From NCBI GenBank assembly GCA_029204225.1, contig CM055104.1:26701253-26765252 (forward strand): a stretch of DNA of 64,000 bases, given 5' to 3'. Origin of the DNA: Diphasiastrum complanatum (Eukaryota > Streptophyta > Lycopodiopsida > Lycopodiales > Lycopodiaceae). Made by a program: the position numbers and the translations under genes. Of the stretch, positions 10,501 to 22,789 are shown piece after piece. Each line of letters starts with the position of its first letter. Positions within the stretch are counted from its first letter, which is position 1. The notes beneath the pieces were generated by a model. The model saw nothing but the letters and a program-made list of their open reading frames with translations. It ran no database searches and was not told the origin of the DNA.

Positions 10501-10923
10501 CATCCACTTCGAACAACAAGGTAGTCGCCTTGTATTCAAATAAGCAACAATACCAGAGGAAGAAGAATTTGAAGGACAAAAAGACAAAGTGGTAGGAGAA
10601 GCACCGCCAAAATCCTACTTACAAGACACACACAAAGAAACAATTGTGAAGCCAAACCATCCAACCATGTAGATGCTACTGTTCAATATCCAATAGTATT
10701 TTCACCATGCTAGGGAATGAGATGCAAGCGTAAAGAGTGTAACCTGGCAATGAAAACCATATTATGGAATGGTAGTAGGGAGAATTCTCACTAGGATATA
10801 TTGACTTGGCCTCTCCTGTGGCAAGCCAATATTATTTCCAAAAGTGCTTTTCATTGCTATTGATCCTCTACACATACCTATAGCCATCCTAACCCATGCA
10901 ATAGCTCCACACATCACAATATG

Positions 10924-11734
10924 TGTGACTAGGTCTGTCGCGAAACTGTTTGTTTTTCATTTTCGTGGTCGCGAACGATTTTATGTTTTTAAATTTTCTT
11001 TTTGTGCGGAAGCTTCACAGGAACCTAGATACGCGACTGCACATCACAGAACACATTCTATTCTAGCAATCAAGACAGATGGCACAAGACAAGGAGATAC
11101 ACAAAAATAGAGAAACTATATTATCAGTTTGATTTTGGAGCGAGATCGTCAATGTCTCGCTCGTTGGCGGCCTGATGCTTTGCTCTTTTCGTTGTGTTCT
11201 GCTCGTTGGCAAACTTTCATGCACAACTCTTTCGTTTCTAGTATTTTTCTTTTCTGCTCTACTCGCTATGTCTCTCTCTCTCTGTCTCAATATTACAAAA
11301 TTTTGATATTCAGATTCTTCGTTATGATTCAGGAGAATAATTTATGCATCTCCACTGCATGGAGTTTACAAGATAGCTAAAACAAAGAATTACAAGACTA
11401 GTTAATGCTAATCAACTAATCAGTTACTCTCCGTCGTTGCTACTCGTTTCAGCTGGGCATGAAGTCTAAGACTCCAAGCCCATTGAGCTACCAACTGGCA
11501 GCACGAAAGATTCTCCTTTGTTTCTTTCGTTTGCTTTTGTTTCTTTCGTAACCTTTCGTTTTGCGTCCCTTTGCGGTTGTTGCGGTCCTGGAGGTATGTT
11601 TACGATTCACGAATGATTCGTGAATTGTTCGTCCTTCGAGTCAAGGGACGTTGACTTTCGCGAATTGTTCTCCGTTCGACCTTCGCTTCATGTTCGTGTT
11701 GTGGCAAAGTTGCAGGAGTTCACCATTTCTGACA
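10924..11734 (-). repeat. A2 3' LTR (about 810 bp)
   Basis: Matches 4657-5445 over its length, with the same TTTCTGACA end on the internal side. The outer end is diverged (TGTGACTAGGTCTGTCGCG versus TGTAGCAGAAGCG), so the exact terminus and any target duplication are uncertain by a few bases. Confidence 0.82.
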
Positions 11735-11888
11735 CTCCCTCTTGAACCTTGCAGCTTTGCACGTTTAATCCAATTGTCTTTCTTTGTCTGGCAAAGAGTG
11801 GCTTGTCGAGCAAATTCGTGAGCAGATCTGCAATCATGTCTTCTGATTTTATATATTGGACCTGGAGCTCTCCTTTTGAGATTAAATC

Positions 11889-12263
11889 TCAAATGTTATG
11901 GTTTTCCAAAGGTATGTGTTTTGTCTTTGAATGGAAGACGGGATCCTGGGACAGATAGATGACACTCTGAGAGTCCATCATCATCATGCTTGGCCCTTCT
12001 TGTGGTATCCCGATTGCCTCCAGCATCATCTGCAGCCACACTACCTCATTCGCCACCTTTGAAGCTGTGACGTGTTCAGCTTCGCAAGAGGATTGAGCCA
12101 CCAAGGTTTTCTTTTTGCATATCCAACTGATTGCAGCTCTGCACGCTATGGCACATCCTCCAGTTATAGACTTGCTATCGTCTTTGCAGCTCGCCCAACT
12201 TGCATCACTGTAGTGGTGCAGCTCAAACTTTTTTTTTTTTTCAGCTCTGTAGGTTAATCCCAT
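11889..12263 (-). pseudogene. A2 RNase H domain
   Basis: Minus frame reads HHYSDASWASCKDDSKSITG, SWICKKKTLVAQSSCEAEHV and then MMMDSQSVIYL and HSKTKHIPL. These contain the acidic residues of copia RNase H (Asp in YSDAS, Glu in SCEAE, Asp in MDSQS). It degrades the RNA strand during reverse transcription. The upstream join to RT is disrupted and the C-terminal tail is in another frame. Confidence 0.85.
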
Positions 12264-13140
12264 ATTCTAGGTACCCTTCAGATACTGTAGGATTTGTTTT
12301 GTCATTTGCCAATGTGCCAGGCCAGGATTGGAAGAGAATTGGCTCAAGGTGTAAACAAAGAAAGCTAGATCGGGTCTGGTACAAATTGTGAGGTACATCA
12401 AACTACCAGCTAAGTTTTGGTAGGGTATACCTGCCATCTTATGTTCTTCCTCCTCCGTTCTTGGACAATCCTACTTCGTGCACTTAGCTCCAACTATCAT
12501 TGGTGTGGCCTTTTCTTTGTAGTCCATCATGTGATACTGCTTGAGCACCTTTCTGGCATATTCTGACTGACTCAAGTGCATTTTTCCCTTTGTTCGATCT
12601 CTTCTGACCTCCAGCCTGAGGCATTTTGTTGTTTCTCCAAGATCTGTGATTTCATAATTTTGAGAAATCTAACTCTTTGTGTCTTTGATCAACATTAAGG
12701 AATTTCCTATTATTAGGGAATCACCCACAAAGATAGTCAGTATCACAAAATCCTTTCCTACTCTTTTTATGTAGGCATTGCAGTCTGGTTGTGTAGAGAG
12801 TTTAGAAGACCATTGAGCTTCTTATACAAAGCTCGTGATGCATGTTTTAGACCATAGATGCATCTCTACAACCGACAGACATATTGTCGATTGTCGGGTT
12901 CTTCAAAACCTTCAAGCTGTTTCATGAAGATTTCCTCATCTAGATCTCCGTGGAGAAAGGCTGTTTTCAAATCAATTTGGTGAATTTCCAGATTGTGCTT
13001 TGTGGCATATGCAAGGAGTAGTCGTATGCTTGTCATTTTGAGCATCAATGAATATGTGTCAAAATAATTAACACCATATCTTTGCGTATATCCCTTTGTG
13101 AACCCTTGCCTTGTAGCGCCCAATGGTGCCATCTGATTTC
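12264..13140 (-). pseudogene. A2 reverse-transcriptase region
   Basis: The intact part (13132-12866) reads GFTKGYTQRYGVNYFDTYSL, MTSIRLLLAYATKHNLEIHQ, then IDLKTAFLHGDLDEEIFMKQ, with the first catalytic Asp in IDLKTAFL. Leftwards the YVDD region is only recoverable in broken frames, so the enzyme is dead. Confidence 0.78.
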
Positions 13141-14130
13141 ATCTTTTTCTTGTACATCCACTTGGAGTTGACTATTTTTCTGTTTTCTGGCAGTGGCTCT
13201 AATGTCCATGCCTCACTTCGCCTCATCGACTTGATCTCCTCTGACATTGCCTACTTCCAGAATTCTCCCTCTGGACTCTGGACAACTTCTAGATATGTAG
13301 TTGGCTCTTTAGTGAAGCTGCAATATTCGAATTGCGTGTCTTCGCTCCATTGAAAATTGTCAAAGTAGCGGTTTGGAGGTCTTCTTTGTCTTGTTGACCT
13401 TCTGGGATCGTTTCATCGCTGTTCGAACATTTTTTGTTTGTGAGTTTGATCTTTTGCTTCCTACTGTTGTGGAGTCTGTGGCTCTGCATTCTGATTTGAT
13501 GTTTGTCCTCGATCTCCCTCTTGAATAGGCAGTAGTGTAAAGATCTCATGGCCTCTTTTGTCTTTCAGTCCAAGGAATGTGGACTCATCGAACTTCACAT
13601 CTCTGCTTGAAACACCCTTTTTCGTGGTTGGATATAGAGCCTGTACACTTGTGTTCCATTCGAGTAGCCGACCATGATCGTCTGTTCTGATTTGTCATCG
13701 AGCTTGCTTCTTTTTTCTTTTGGATGTACTTATATGCTGCACATCCTAACACACGTACGTATGATAGATCAAGCTTTCTACCTGTCAACATTTCGTATGG
13801 CATCTTGTTATCCAGGACTATTGTTGTTGATCTGTTCTGTAGGTGTACAACTACAGCTATTGCCTCAGCCCAGAATTGACTTGGCAATTGAGCCTATGCC
13901 ATCGTGCATCTGGCTCCTTCGACCAGCGTTCTATTTCTTCTTTCTGCAACACCATTGTATTCTGGTGTGTATGCAGGAGTGAACTGGTATTCGATCCGCT
14001 ATTCTTCGCAGAATCTTGAAAATTCTTTGCTTTTGTATTCAGCTCCATTGTCCTGTATCCTTTTCGAGGTGTGTCACTCTGCAAATGCCACGAACTTTTT
14101 GAAGGAATCAAACACTTCGGATTTCTTCTT
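13141..14130 (-). pseudogene. A2 integrase core and C-terminal region
   Basis: Broken minus frames include PSQFWAEAIAVVVHLQNRST, KMPYEMLTGRKLDLSYVRVL and GCAAYKYI, the region after the integrase catalytic Glu in plant copia. Several frame changes follow, and 13141-13580 is only a degraded linker towards RT. Confidence 0.72.
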
Positions 14131-15320
14131 TCAGTAGTAGATCGTAGTCATTCGGTTGTAATCATCTATGAACGTTAGAAAATACCTCGAACCTGAGAGC
14201 GAATCCATCTTCATCGGTCCACAGACATTAGAGTGGATGAGCTCAAGAACTTCCTTGGCTCTTCTTCCCTCATGCGTGAATGGATTCCGATGTTGCTTGC
14301 CTTTCTGACAAGCTTCACAGAACTCAGTTTTGGGCCTTGAAATCTTGATACCTGTGACTATGTCTTTTTTGCTCATGTCATACAGGCTTCGCATGTTCAG
14401 ATGATACATTCTCCTATGCCAGAGCTGATCTTCATTTTCTGATGCATCTAGTATGCTATCAGAGTTGCTGATTATCCTGGCCTGGTAGAGGTTTCCTTCT
14501 CTGCATCCGACCGTCAGCAACTTGTTTGTCGTTTTCTTGATCATACGGCATGTGTTGTCGTTGAACAAAACTCGAATGCCAAGATCTGCCATCTTGGAGA
14601 CAGATAGCAGATCTTTTCTGAGTGAGGGCACATAGAGTGCTCCTGGTAGCTCTACTTGGCCTGACAGTGTTTGCAGCTGTAGAGTGCCGATGCCTTTGAC
14701 ATCATGTCTGCTCCCATCACCTAGAATCACCGCTCTGCTATTTTTGAGCTCTCTGAAATCCATCAAGATCTTCTTGTTGTAGGTGATGTGTGATGTTGCT
14801 CCTGAATCAATGACTACATTGTAGTCGTGTTCAATGTAGCTTGTTGAAGCTTCATCGAGTATCGTGAAGACTTCCTCACCTCTATCAGCATCCCTAGATG
14901 ACTCTACAACATTAGCTTTTTCAGCTTTGTTTTTTTTTTTTGGGTTGAATCTGCAATCGTATGGAGAGTGCCTCTTCTTCTTGCAGTGCATGCAAGGTAT
15001 TGCTGGATTGAACCAGCATTTGTTGGCCGTATGGCCCGGTTTGTGGCAGTGATCACAGGAAGAAGATTGTTGATTAGAGGACTTCATCTTCTCGAATCTT
15101 GGCCTGTTCTTGTTCTTCTTCTTTCCTTTTGTGAAGAGAGCCTTCTCTTGATCACTGCTTCTCTCTCCTTCGTCTCTCATCAGTCTCTCATCAACAACAA
15201 GACTGATTGCTTTGTCGAATGTCATATCTGGTAGACTCAATATGAGCACTCTCAACGGTTGATAGGACGTCGGTAGAGATTTCATGAAGTACATCAGTTG
15301 CTGTGGTTTTGATGTACTTG
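14131..15320 (-). pseudogene. A2 gag C-terminus, zinc knuckles, protease, pre-integrase, integrase start
   Basis: A single open minus frame of about 400 codons. In order: gag C-terminus (PQQLMYFMKSLPTSYQP), two zinc knuckles (CDHCHKPGHTANKC and CMHCKKKRHSPYDC, both with all four ligands), protease site VVIDSGATSHIT, pre-integrase LYVPSLRKDLLSVSKMADLG, zinc-binding LWHRRMYH and CEAC, then integrase start. There the usual HSDV is HSNV, losing the first catalytic Asp. The frame ends after YFLTFIDDYNR. Its length suggests A2 is younger than A1. Confidence 0.85.
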
Positions 15321-15720
15321 ATCTTTCTACAAACTTGCTCTCTATTAGCAAAATTAATGATCTACGACATAGAGTAGAATTTGAAAGTGATCAATGCCGA
15401 ATTATCGATAGGACCAATAAGAACCTAGCACTTGGAAAGAGACATGGATATTTATATAGGCTAAGTAATTGTTGGTCTACAATAGATCAAGCTTTAAATA
15501 CTTCTGTTCATGTTAATAAAATATTACTTTGGCACTATAGACTTGAGCACTTCATCTATTTCAAACATGTTTAGGCAATTGTTAGTACTTGATCTCGATC
15601 AATCTTGAGAAGAAGATCGATCTCCCTGTCTGCACAAGTCATTAGAGAAAATTATCCTGATAAGAAAATTGATCCTCCTATCTGCACAAGTCATTAGAGA
15701 AAATTTGTGCACAAAAGAGG
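15321..15720 (+). pseudogene. Copia D pre-integrase fragment
   Basis: Plus strand, from the A2 breakpoint: STNLLSISKINDLRHRVEFE, GYLYRLSNCW and LLWHYRLEHF, the zinc-binding pre-integrase section of a third copia family. It continues in other frames as VLDLDQS and LPVCTSH-like codons resembling E2 (VLDLDYPRDK and LPVCQDC). A short piece containing GTCTGCACAAGTCATTAG-type sequence is duplicated in tandem at about 15608-15703. Confidence 0.7.
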
Positions 15721-15873
15721 CCTTTAAAAAAGATATCTTTTATTGTTTTCTCAAAAAATTTTCTACACATGGACCAATTGAAACACTCAAATTTGAGATC
15801 TACATAATGTAGCTCCTTCAAATTTCTTTTCTTTTCTTTTTTAAAAAAATGTAATTCTACATCGGGGGCAGCC

Positions 15874-15929
15874 CGTAAATAATCCATTTTATCTATAGTA
15901 TCGTAAATAATCCATTTTATCTATAGTAT
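15874..15929. repeat. Two-copy 28-bp tandem repeat
   Basis: Units 15874-15901 and 15902-15929 are identical by eye; each starts CGTAAATAATCC and ends CTATAGTAT. Confidence 0.85.
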
Positions 15930-15956
15930 AATATGCAGCTCAAATAGAAATAGTGT

Positions 15957-16317
15957 AACTTTTGAATGACAATTCAGATTGAGACAATTATAGTGCCATT
16001 AGAAAACCCTCAACACGAACTTTTCAACGACATCCAAATGACCCAATTCTGAGCTACGGTTAAGATATTATCAGTAAAAGTTATAGGCGGTCAAAGTCGA
16101 TGAGTAACATGATATTGCTTTGGAGCGCGATTGACTAGTTTGACCATGTCAAACTGGTCAGTCGCACTCCAAAGCGATATCACAACTGCTTTGACTGTCT
16201 ATAACTTTGACTGACAATATATTTTCAATCGTAGCTCTTGGGTGTAATTGGAAAGCTCTTGTCGAGGCTTTCCAATGGCACTACAATTGTCTCAATTTGA
16301 GCTATCATTCAAAAGTT
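15957..16317. repeat. Imperfect palindrome (inverted repeat) of 361 bp
   Basis: The arm 15957-16144 and the reverse complement of 16148-16317 align along their whole length. Both begin AACTTTTGAATGA, share GAGACAATT and GTGCCATT, continue with GAGCTACG, and close at GTTTGAC/GTCAAAC around a 3-bp spacer. The arms differ by scattered substitutions and one indel of roughly 18 bp. Transcribed from either strand it would fold into one long hairpin. It has no coding capacity; see findings. Confidence 0.88.
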
Positions 16318-18965
16318 AAAGTTGTTGTTAGATGCTTCACCACTGCATGCTACAAGAAGCATAAATGGATGATAATGGCTTGTCATTCCCCACGTATTGG
16401 TGCATGACGTTTTGAATCCTAAATCCAATAATACCATTGACTTGAGAACATTACATTGTTTGTCGCATGAATCAGTTTGATGATGTTGGAACTACTTGTG
16501 ATTGCTATTGATAAACCATTTGGTAGTAGACCAAACGAAATACACAAAATAGTTAACTATTGAAATACTGTAGGACTGCGAGCAGGTGTAGGTCAAAGTC
16601 CTTGCATTGGTAGTAGCCCTCCCGCCTGTCAACAAGGGTTAGAACACTGGATAGGTGCCTAACTATGAATAGATGTTACTTTTAGTTAGTTCTCTACTTT
16701 TTTCCTAACACTAGCACCACTAACACTACTCACCCCTAACTCTACTCCACTAAACTAACATTCATCATGATTTTTATGAAAGGGAAGAGAGAGTAGAAAT
16801 GAGAGAGAGAGAAAGAGAGAAAGAGGGAGGGAGAATTGAGATGGAGGTTAGCTCAAATGCTCAATGTCATAAATGTATATATGAAGAACACACATGTGAA
16901 AGGAATTGATGTAATTCATCATAGTTTATAAGATATGATTTTTTGAATAAGACACGACAATCGAAGAAGTCAAGACAGAAGCTTTGGAGAGGGGGTAAAG
17001 GAGTGTATGTTCACATTCCTTCACCCCATTTTCACAAGTTGCTTTCGAGTGCTCCTTAAGCTCAAGTTTGCTTATTTTCTTGGACTTTTGTGCTATAGTT
17101 ACCAACTTCAATGGTCTGGACACCCTTGCTCCTCGTTTTTCCTCTAGTTTTTTCCTACACCTTGTTGTTGCCTAGATTGACATGGAATCGATTTATCCTG
17201 CATAACTAAACTGATTGCTATTGAAAATCTTGAATTTTTCTGAGTTGCATGTGAGGAATTAAGGTTTTATATGACTAATCCTCTTGTATTTTATGCAAAC
17301 TGGAAACTGAAACCATGGAATGGATTTGTAAATTGTGATTCTCTAGAAAAGCAGATTTGAAATTGGAAAAAGTGTTGCATGCAGATAGACCCTGTGAAAC
17401 CTTCCTTTCATAGATGCCTGTCAATGGTTGTTTTGTTTTTCCTGGAAACAAAATGAGTTTTCCAGTGATGGCTGCAAGTAGAGTTCTAGATGATGAACCT
17501 GCAAACTGGATCTTTGCAGATGTGTGAATAGCCTGGGGTGAGGTTTAGACCCGTTGTGAACCCTGTTGAATCTCTACTTCTTGTTATCTACGACTGGGAG
17601 CATCCATCTACGAGTAAGAGAAACGCTAATTCGGAATGGGAATCCTACAGATTTTGTTGAGACCTTCTGTGAATGCTTCTAGCCTTTCTGTGAATCCTCA
17701 GATATTGGATTGTAAGAGATTTGGGGCTGTTGGATGACTTTGAGCTCTCCATTCAAATTGGTTTGCACCATCTAACCTGGTAATCTGATTTTGTGGTTGT
17801 GAAATCAATGACTGGTTTTGTGGAGCTTGAAGTGTGTCTGAATGCGAGATGCTGAAGCGCTGTAGAGGGCCAAGTTGAAGCACGATGTTGTGCAATCCCT
17901 GCCTGCAGGCTATCTTCTTCTCTCGCTCTCGCTTCGGGCTGCCTTCTCTCCCACGATGATGATGGCGGATGGAAAAGATCGAGACCTAGAATTTTTTAGG
18001 TTTTGAGTTGCCTTTTCCTTTTTGTGCATAGGTTGGGTATTTTTGGAGTTGAGGGGCCACAGTTTGTAAAATTGCATGTATGTGCATGAGGGTCAACAGA
18101 TGTTTTAAGTGCCTGACGGGTTGTAATTTCAAAATTGGTTCCAAGAGTGATTTTGGGAACTCAAGAAATTTGTATTGCTAGCCTCCAGTGAGAGGAATTT
18201 TGATTCCTTTGGGCATGTGTGTCAAAGTAGTAAACTCGGTTTCGGACATTGTTTTTCGATATGAGGTAGAAAAATTTTGTTTTTTTTTTTTCTTCTCTGT
18301 GGACAATATGCATGTATAAACTCCATATCAACTTGACAATTACTTGTAGCCTAGTATTTTTGAGAACTTAATACTGCTGTTTTTGTGTCGAGGTACTAAT
18401 CGGTTAATATTTATTAAACCGATCTTGACCAAATAATGGCTGTGGTTTGGTTCTCCAGACAAGTACCCAGTTAGTGGGAATTTTGGGATCCCTGGTACTG
18501 TGCTTTTTATCGATTTAAACTCTGGAGTAAGATTACTCCCAGTAAATGGAGTTAAATTGTGTTTTTTAGTTTTCTCCTTCTAAAATCGGTGGAACACCGA
18601 TCAGTTGGTTAATGTGATTTTGATGATTAAGGTCATTAAAATTGAACAAACCAAAGCTTTTGAAATACTTGTTAAATAATTAATAGTGCAAAATTTATTG
18701 TATTTGGAGGTATTTCTTTATTCAACAATTTATTTGGGGTGAATACAGTGGAGAAAGTACCCGAATTTAAATATTATTTCCCATTAATTATGGATAATTC
18801 TAATGAAGTAATTCTTAAGCCAGTAAGTATAAAGGGAGAACAGTCCAATTTTATTGAAAAAATTTGTAATAATTGGAACCGATCAAAAGTATAAAACTGA
18901 TTTCATTTCCAGTTAAATCCTATGGTGAATTATATTCAAAAGATCAGACTACTAGTGTTTTTCAT
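16318..18965. other. Unassigned non-coding sequence left of B2
   Basis: No gene, RNA gene or terminal repeat is supportable. Open frames are short and show no motif I recognise. It is probably older host or decayed element DNA into which B2 inserted at 18966. Confidence 0.45.
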
Positions 18966-18970
18966 ACTAG
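18966..18970. repeat. B2 target-site duplication (left)
   Basis: ACTAG next to the left LTR; the matching ACTAG is at 34817-34821. Confidence 0.9.
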
Positions 18971-19551
18971 TGTCAAAATATTGAAAAATCTATCTAATGT
19001 TGTGAGTATGGGTCCTAAAAATGCCAAAGATGAATTGAGCTCTTTTGGCTTAGTAAAGACCCATCTTAGAATAAAATATTCAAGGTAGGTAGAAGTAGAA
19101 ACTCGAGCTACCATAGGAATTGCCATTTGTACTTTACATGCCACATTTAATGCATGAAAAGACTATGTGGCACAATTAGACATAGTGAGGTGGATCCACA
19201 ACTCCAATTCAACTCAAAGTAGGAGAAGAGTCCATGGATCTATATATATGTGATGTACTCTCATTGAGAAATGATGAAATTTGTGTGTAATGCAAATTTG
19301 GAGACAAGCTCTTTGTGCCCTCTCTCTCTCCACGAGTTTTGTACCTTCTATTTTCTCTCTCTAGTCGAGTAGAGGCATTTATGATGCTTTGTCTTATGTT
19401 TTGTTGACAGATTTTGCTTGTAACACAATAATATTGCTTGTATGATCAGCTTTCCTATTGACAACCAATGCTAGTCTGACTTTTATGGTGTTATTGTGCT
19501 TAGGAGATCAAAAATACATGTGTAGGGCATCCCACACGTGTGAATTCAGTA
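18971..19551 (+). repeat. B2 5' LTR (581 bp)
   Basis: Starts TGTCAAAATATTG. Its last bases are GTA where the 3' LTR has ACA, so the terminal CA is mutated. A TATATATAT box lies at 19241-19249, and CACACGTGTGAA at 19533-19544. It lacks 31 bp present in the other LTR; the missing block is bounded by the repeat GAGGTG, as in slippage deletion. Confidence 0.92.
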
Positions 19552-19563
19552 TGGTATCAGAGC
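19552..19563 (+). other. B2 primer-binding site
   Basis: TGGTATCAGAGC, directly next to the LTR end; initiator tRNA-Met type. Confidence 0.9.
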
Positions 19564-20298
19564 CTACCTAAGTTTTACAAGCAAATCTAATCAAAAAGTT
19601 TGTAGATCTGATCAGATTTCAAGCTAGGAATTGTCTAGATTCTACCTTCTAGCTAGTTTGCAGTTTTCTTGTGATTCTAAGTTTCAAACCACATTGAATG
19701 GGCCAGATCAGGTACTGTATGGAATTTCAGGTGTTGGCACGTGTGAAATCCGCCCATTTTTAGATTGGTGGTTCTCTCTCACCTCAGATCCAAATTTCAA
19801 GCAAATTAGCCGACTAGAAAGCTAGAAATGGTAGAATCTGATGCAATTTGAATCATGACAGTTGGATAAGCCAATCTTATTAGCTTTTGAAGAGTCATAG
19901 GTAGGGCGCCTAGACTTGTGGCAAATCATGTGTACATGTCATTTATTGCTTGAATGATCACAAAAATCATCCAGAAGCTACACAATCTCATCTATATGTG
20001 ATTTAGACAAAACTTATAGGTTCTAGGCAAATTGTTTCATACAAATAGATTGTATTTAAGTCAATTTGACATTTTTGGAATATTTCACACGTGTGAAATT
20101 CAGAGAATCATAACTTTTGCCATCATCTTTTTTGATGATTCAAATCTTGTTCTAGAGAGATTGTCAAGCTAGTGAGATCTATCTCATAGTTTCTTTGCTA
20201 AGTCTTACATAGGATTTGGTTTTGTACCCTTGATTGGTTCCTATAGTGAGAAGAAAAGCAATTCTTTCATCCATCTTTTCTGATTTTCATCATTCTTT

Positions 20299-21949
20299 AT
20301 GACTTCAATGGGTGTCTTTCTATTAGAAGCAAGTGAAAGATTGTCAACCTCCAATTACTCAATTTGGAAGGTTAGAATGGAATCTGTCTTAATACTACAA
20401 GATGTGATGGATATTGTACTTGGCATTGAAGAAGAACCACAAATTCCTCAAGAAATTCCAAAGTACAAAAAGAGAGCCAGGATGGCTCTACATTATATTA
20501 AGATGAATGTCTCAAATGACATCTTAAGAGAAATTGGTGCTTGCACAAATGCCAAAGATGCTTGGGATACTCTCAAGTCTATCTATGAGGCAAAAAGTAC
20601 TTCTAGACTTCTAACACTAAGAAACCAAATTTTTCAAAGTGTACAGAGAAGTGATGAATGTGCTTCAGCTTATGTAATGCGAGTTAAAGACCTTCATAGA
20701 GAATTGTCATGCATAGGAGACTCCATCAACCAAAATGAACTTGTTCAAGTCATACTTAATGGGTTAAAGGAGGAATATGACAACCTTGTTCAGAGTTATG
20801 CCATTAAGGAGGAGCTACCAAGTTTGGAAGCACTCCAAAGTGTGCTCATTTCTGAAGAATCAAGACAAGAGTATAAACTCTTGAAAATGGAGAGACTCTC
20901 TCTCAACATTGACGGTAAAGCTCTCTTTACCAAAGACAAACACAAGACAAGAAGTAAGAATCAACACCAATTCTCTTCAAGCAAGAACAATCTTATTTCC
21001 AAGGAGAAAGGAGATGAGGATGAGTCCTCTCAAGCTTCCACATTCAAGAAGAAGAAGAAAAACATCAAGTGTTTCTTTTGTGGCAAGAAGGGACATTATG
21101 CCACCAATTACTTCAAGAAGAAGAGTCAATTCAAGCAAGCCAACATTTCTAATGAAGAGAAGGAAGATACTCATGCAAGTGATGAAGAGAGATCTCTTAT
21201 GGTCTCGAGTTTTTCTTCATCACCTTTCAAGAAGGATGGTTCATGGTATATATACAGTGGAGCTTCCTCACATATGTGTAGCTCCAAGTATTATTTTTCA
21301 TCCATGTCACCTTATGAAGGAGCCAAGAAGTCCATCTACACAGCAAATGGTCATGAGTGTGCTATTGAAGGCATAGGGACCATTCCCTTAAAGCTTTCTT
21401 CATCAAAAGTTCTTTCTCTGTCTAATGTACTTTTTGTTCCCAAGCTAACAAAAAATCTTATTAGTGTTGGGCAATTGTTTGATAGTGGACTAGATGTGAG
21501 TTTCAATGTTGATACATGTACAATCAAGAAGCATGATGAAAACCTTGCATTTGGGTCTAGATATGGTGGAATCTACAAGCTTGATCCCAAAGAGTATGCT
21601 AACTCTTGTGATAGTGCTTTTGCTACTCATATGTCTTTGGAGGAACTATGGCACAGAAGGTTGGGTCATCCTAACTATAATTCTATGGTGTCCATGGTAA
21701 AAAAAAACTAAAGCTATTGGCTTGTCTAATCTTATCTCCAAGAATTTCAAGCCATGTGAGGCTTGTACCATATCTAAGTCTCATAAGAAGCCTTTTTCAA
21801 AGTCATCTATCAAGACTACACATCCATTGGAGCTCATACACTCGGATGTGCACTTCTCATCTTCAAAGAGCAAGGGTGGTGCTACTTGCTTTGTAACTTT
21901 TGAAGGATTTCAGATCATTCAAGATCCAATCCAAGTCCCAAATCTTTGA
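20299..21949 (+). pseudogene. B2 gag-protease-pre-integrase-integrase start
   Basis: The ATG at 20299 opens a 470-codon frame. Residues about 15-200 are copia gag (NYSIWKVRMESV, ELVQVILNGLKEEYDNLVQ). The zinc knuckle at 258-271 is CFFCGKKGHYATNY, with Tyr in place of the last Cys. The protease motif at 316-321 is WYIYSG, with Tyr for the catalytic Asp. Pre-integrase follows (LTKNLISVGQLFDSGLDV and LWHRRLGH). A nine-A run at 21699-21707 shifts the frame by one base; in the other frame it continues through CEACTISKSHKK and LIHSDVHFSSSKSKGG to 21900, where N1 is inserted. Loss of the protease Asp and zinc ligand makes this copy non-autonomous even without the insertion. Confidence 0.9.
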
Positions 21950-22551
21950 TTACAATAAGGAGCAAACCAACAATCCTGCCAATGTAGAAAAATCAGCATC
22001 TACATACAAAATGAGATGCAAACTCTAAGAGATATTGATCAAACATGAACCAAAACATAAAATATGTTTTATGTCCGTAAAATTACAGTACCCTACTATA
22101 GTTCACATGTGTGAAACCGAAAATAGCAATAAATGCTCATTCTACACATAGAATTGCAAGACAACACCAAGATAGTACACCAATGAGTAGTAGAACCCAC
22201 AGAGAACCATGTATAATGATGAAATGAGAGATAGAAGAGAGAAGATGTGTCTCTCCATGAGTTACATCCTTTTATAGAGTTTACAAACCCTATTTGGCCA
22301 CTTGGCTTTCCCTCCAAAATGTAAACCCTACTATTTTGGGTCTAGATTCAATGTACCCAAAGTTCAAATTTGAATCTCTCTCAAACTCGACTACCAACTT
22401 TTCCACACTTTCCAAAAGTGTTTATTGAATGTATTTTAAACTAATATAACTTCAAAAAGTTTATCTCTAAGTCTAAAATGAGTTTTGGCCTCTTATTGAC
22501 AATTTACCAAAATGTGACTAAACTAGACTAAACTAGTTGAAATCTCTCACA
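21901..22551 (-). repeat. N1 3' LTR (651 bp)
   Basis: On plus it runs TGAAGGATTTCAG to TCTCTCACA; the right side is followed by CTCCCTCTTC, the complement of a polypurine tract. Its first 157 bp match 31679-31835. It contains TTCACATGTGTGAA near 22103, a one-base variant of the CACGTG palindrome in the other LTRs. Confidence 0.88.
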
Positions 22552-22789
22552 CTCCCTCTTCAACTAGTTTTGGCATAGTTTTGACAATAGAACTTTGATC
22601 CAACTTTAGAATGATCTCCATCCTAAGTATAGATCTTCTTTCTAAGGTTCTAAAGTATCTTTCATAATTGATATAGAGAATAGTGTCCAAATTGGATGCT
22701 TCAATATTTCTTACATCAATTTTACACATCAAGATATAACTAGAACATGAAGAACCAGATAGAATGTAAATGAAATGATTCCTCCATGC

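Larger units (their letters stand above)
10924..15320 (-). mobile_element. Ty1/copia element A2 (5'-truncated)
   Basis: Same family as A1. A 3' LTR (10924-11734) is followed on its internal side by the polypurine tract CAAGAGGGAG (11735-11744). Going rightward come RNase H, RT, integrase, protease and the gag C-terminus. The element stops in gag at about 15320, where plus-strand copia D begins; no 5' LTR or primer site exists. All pol domains carry frameshifts or stops. Confidence 0.88.

Noticed and set aside
16207-16407. Plus-strand frame of 66 codons
   Set aside because: It overlaps the right arm of the large palindrome and has no motif; openness is incidental.
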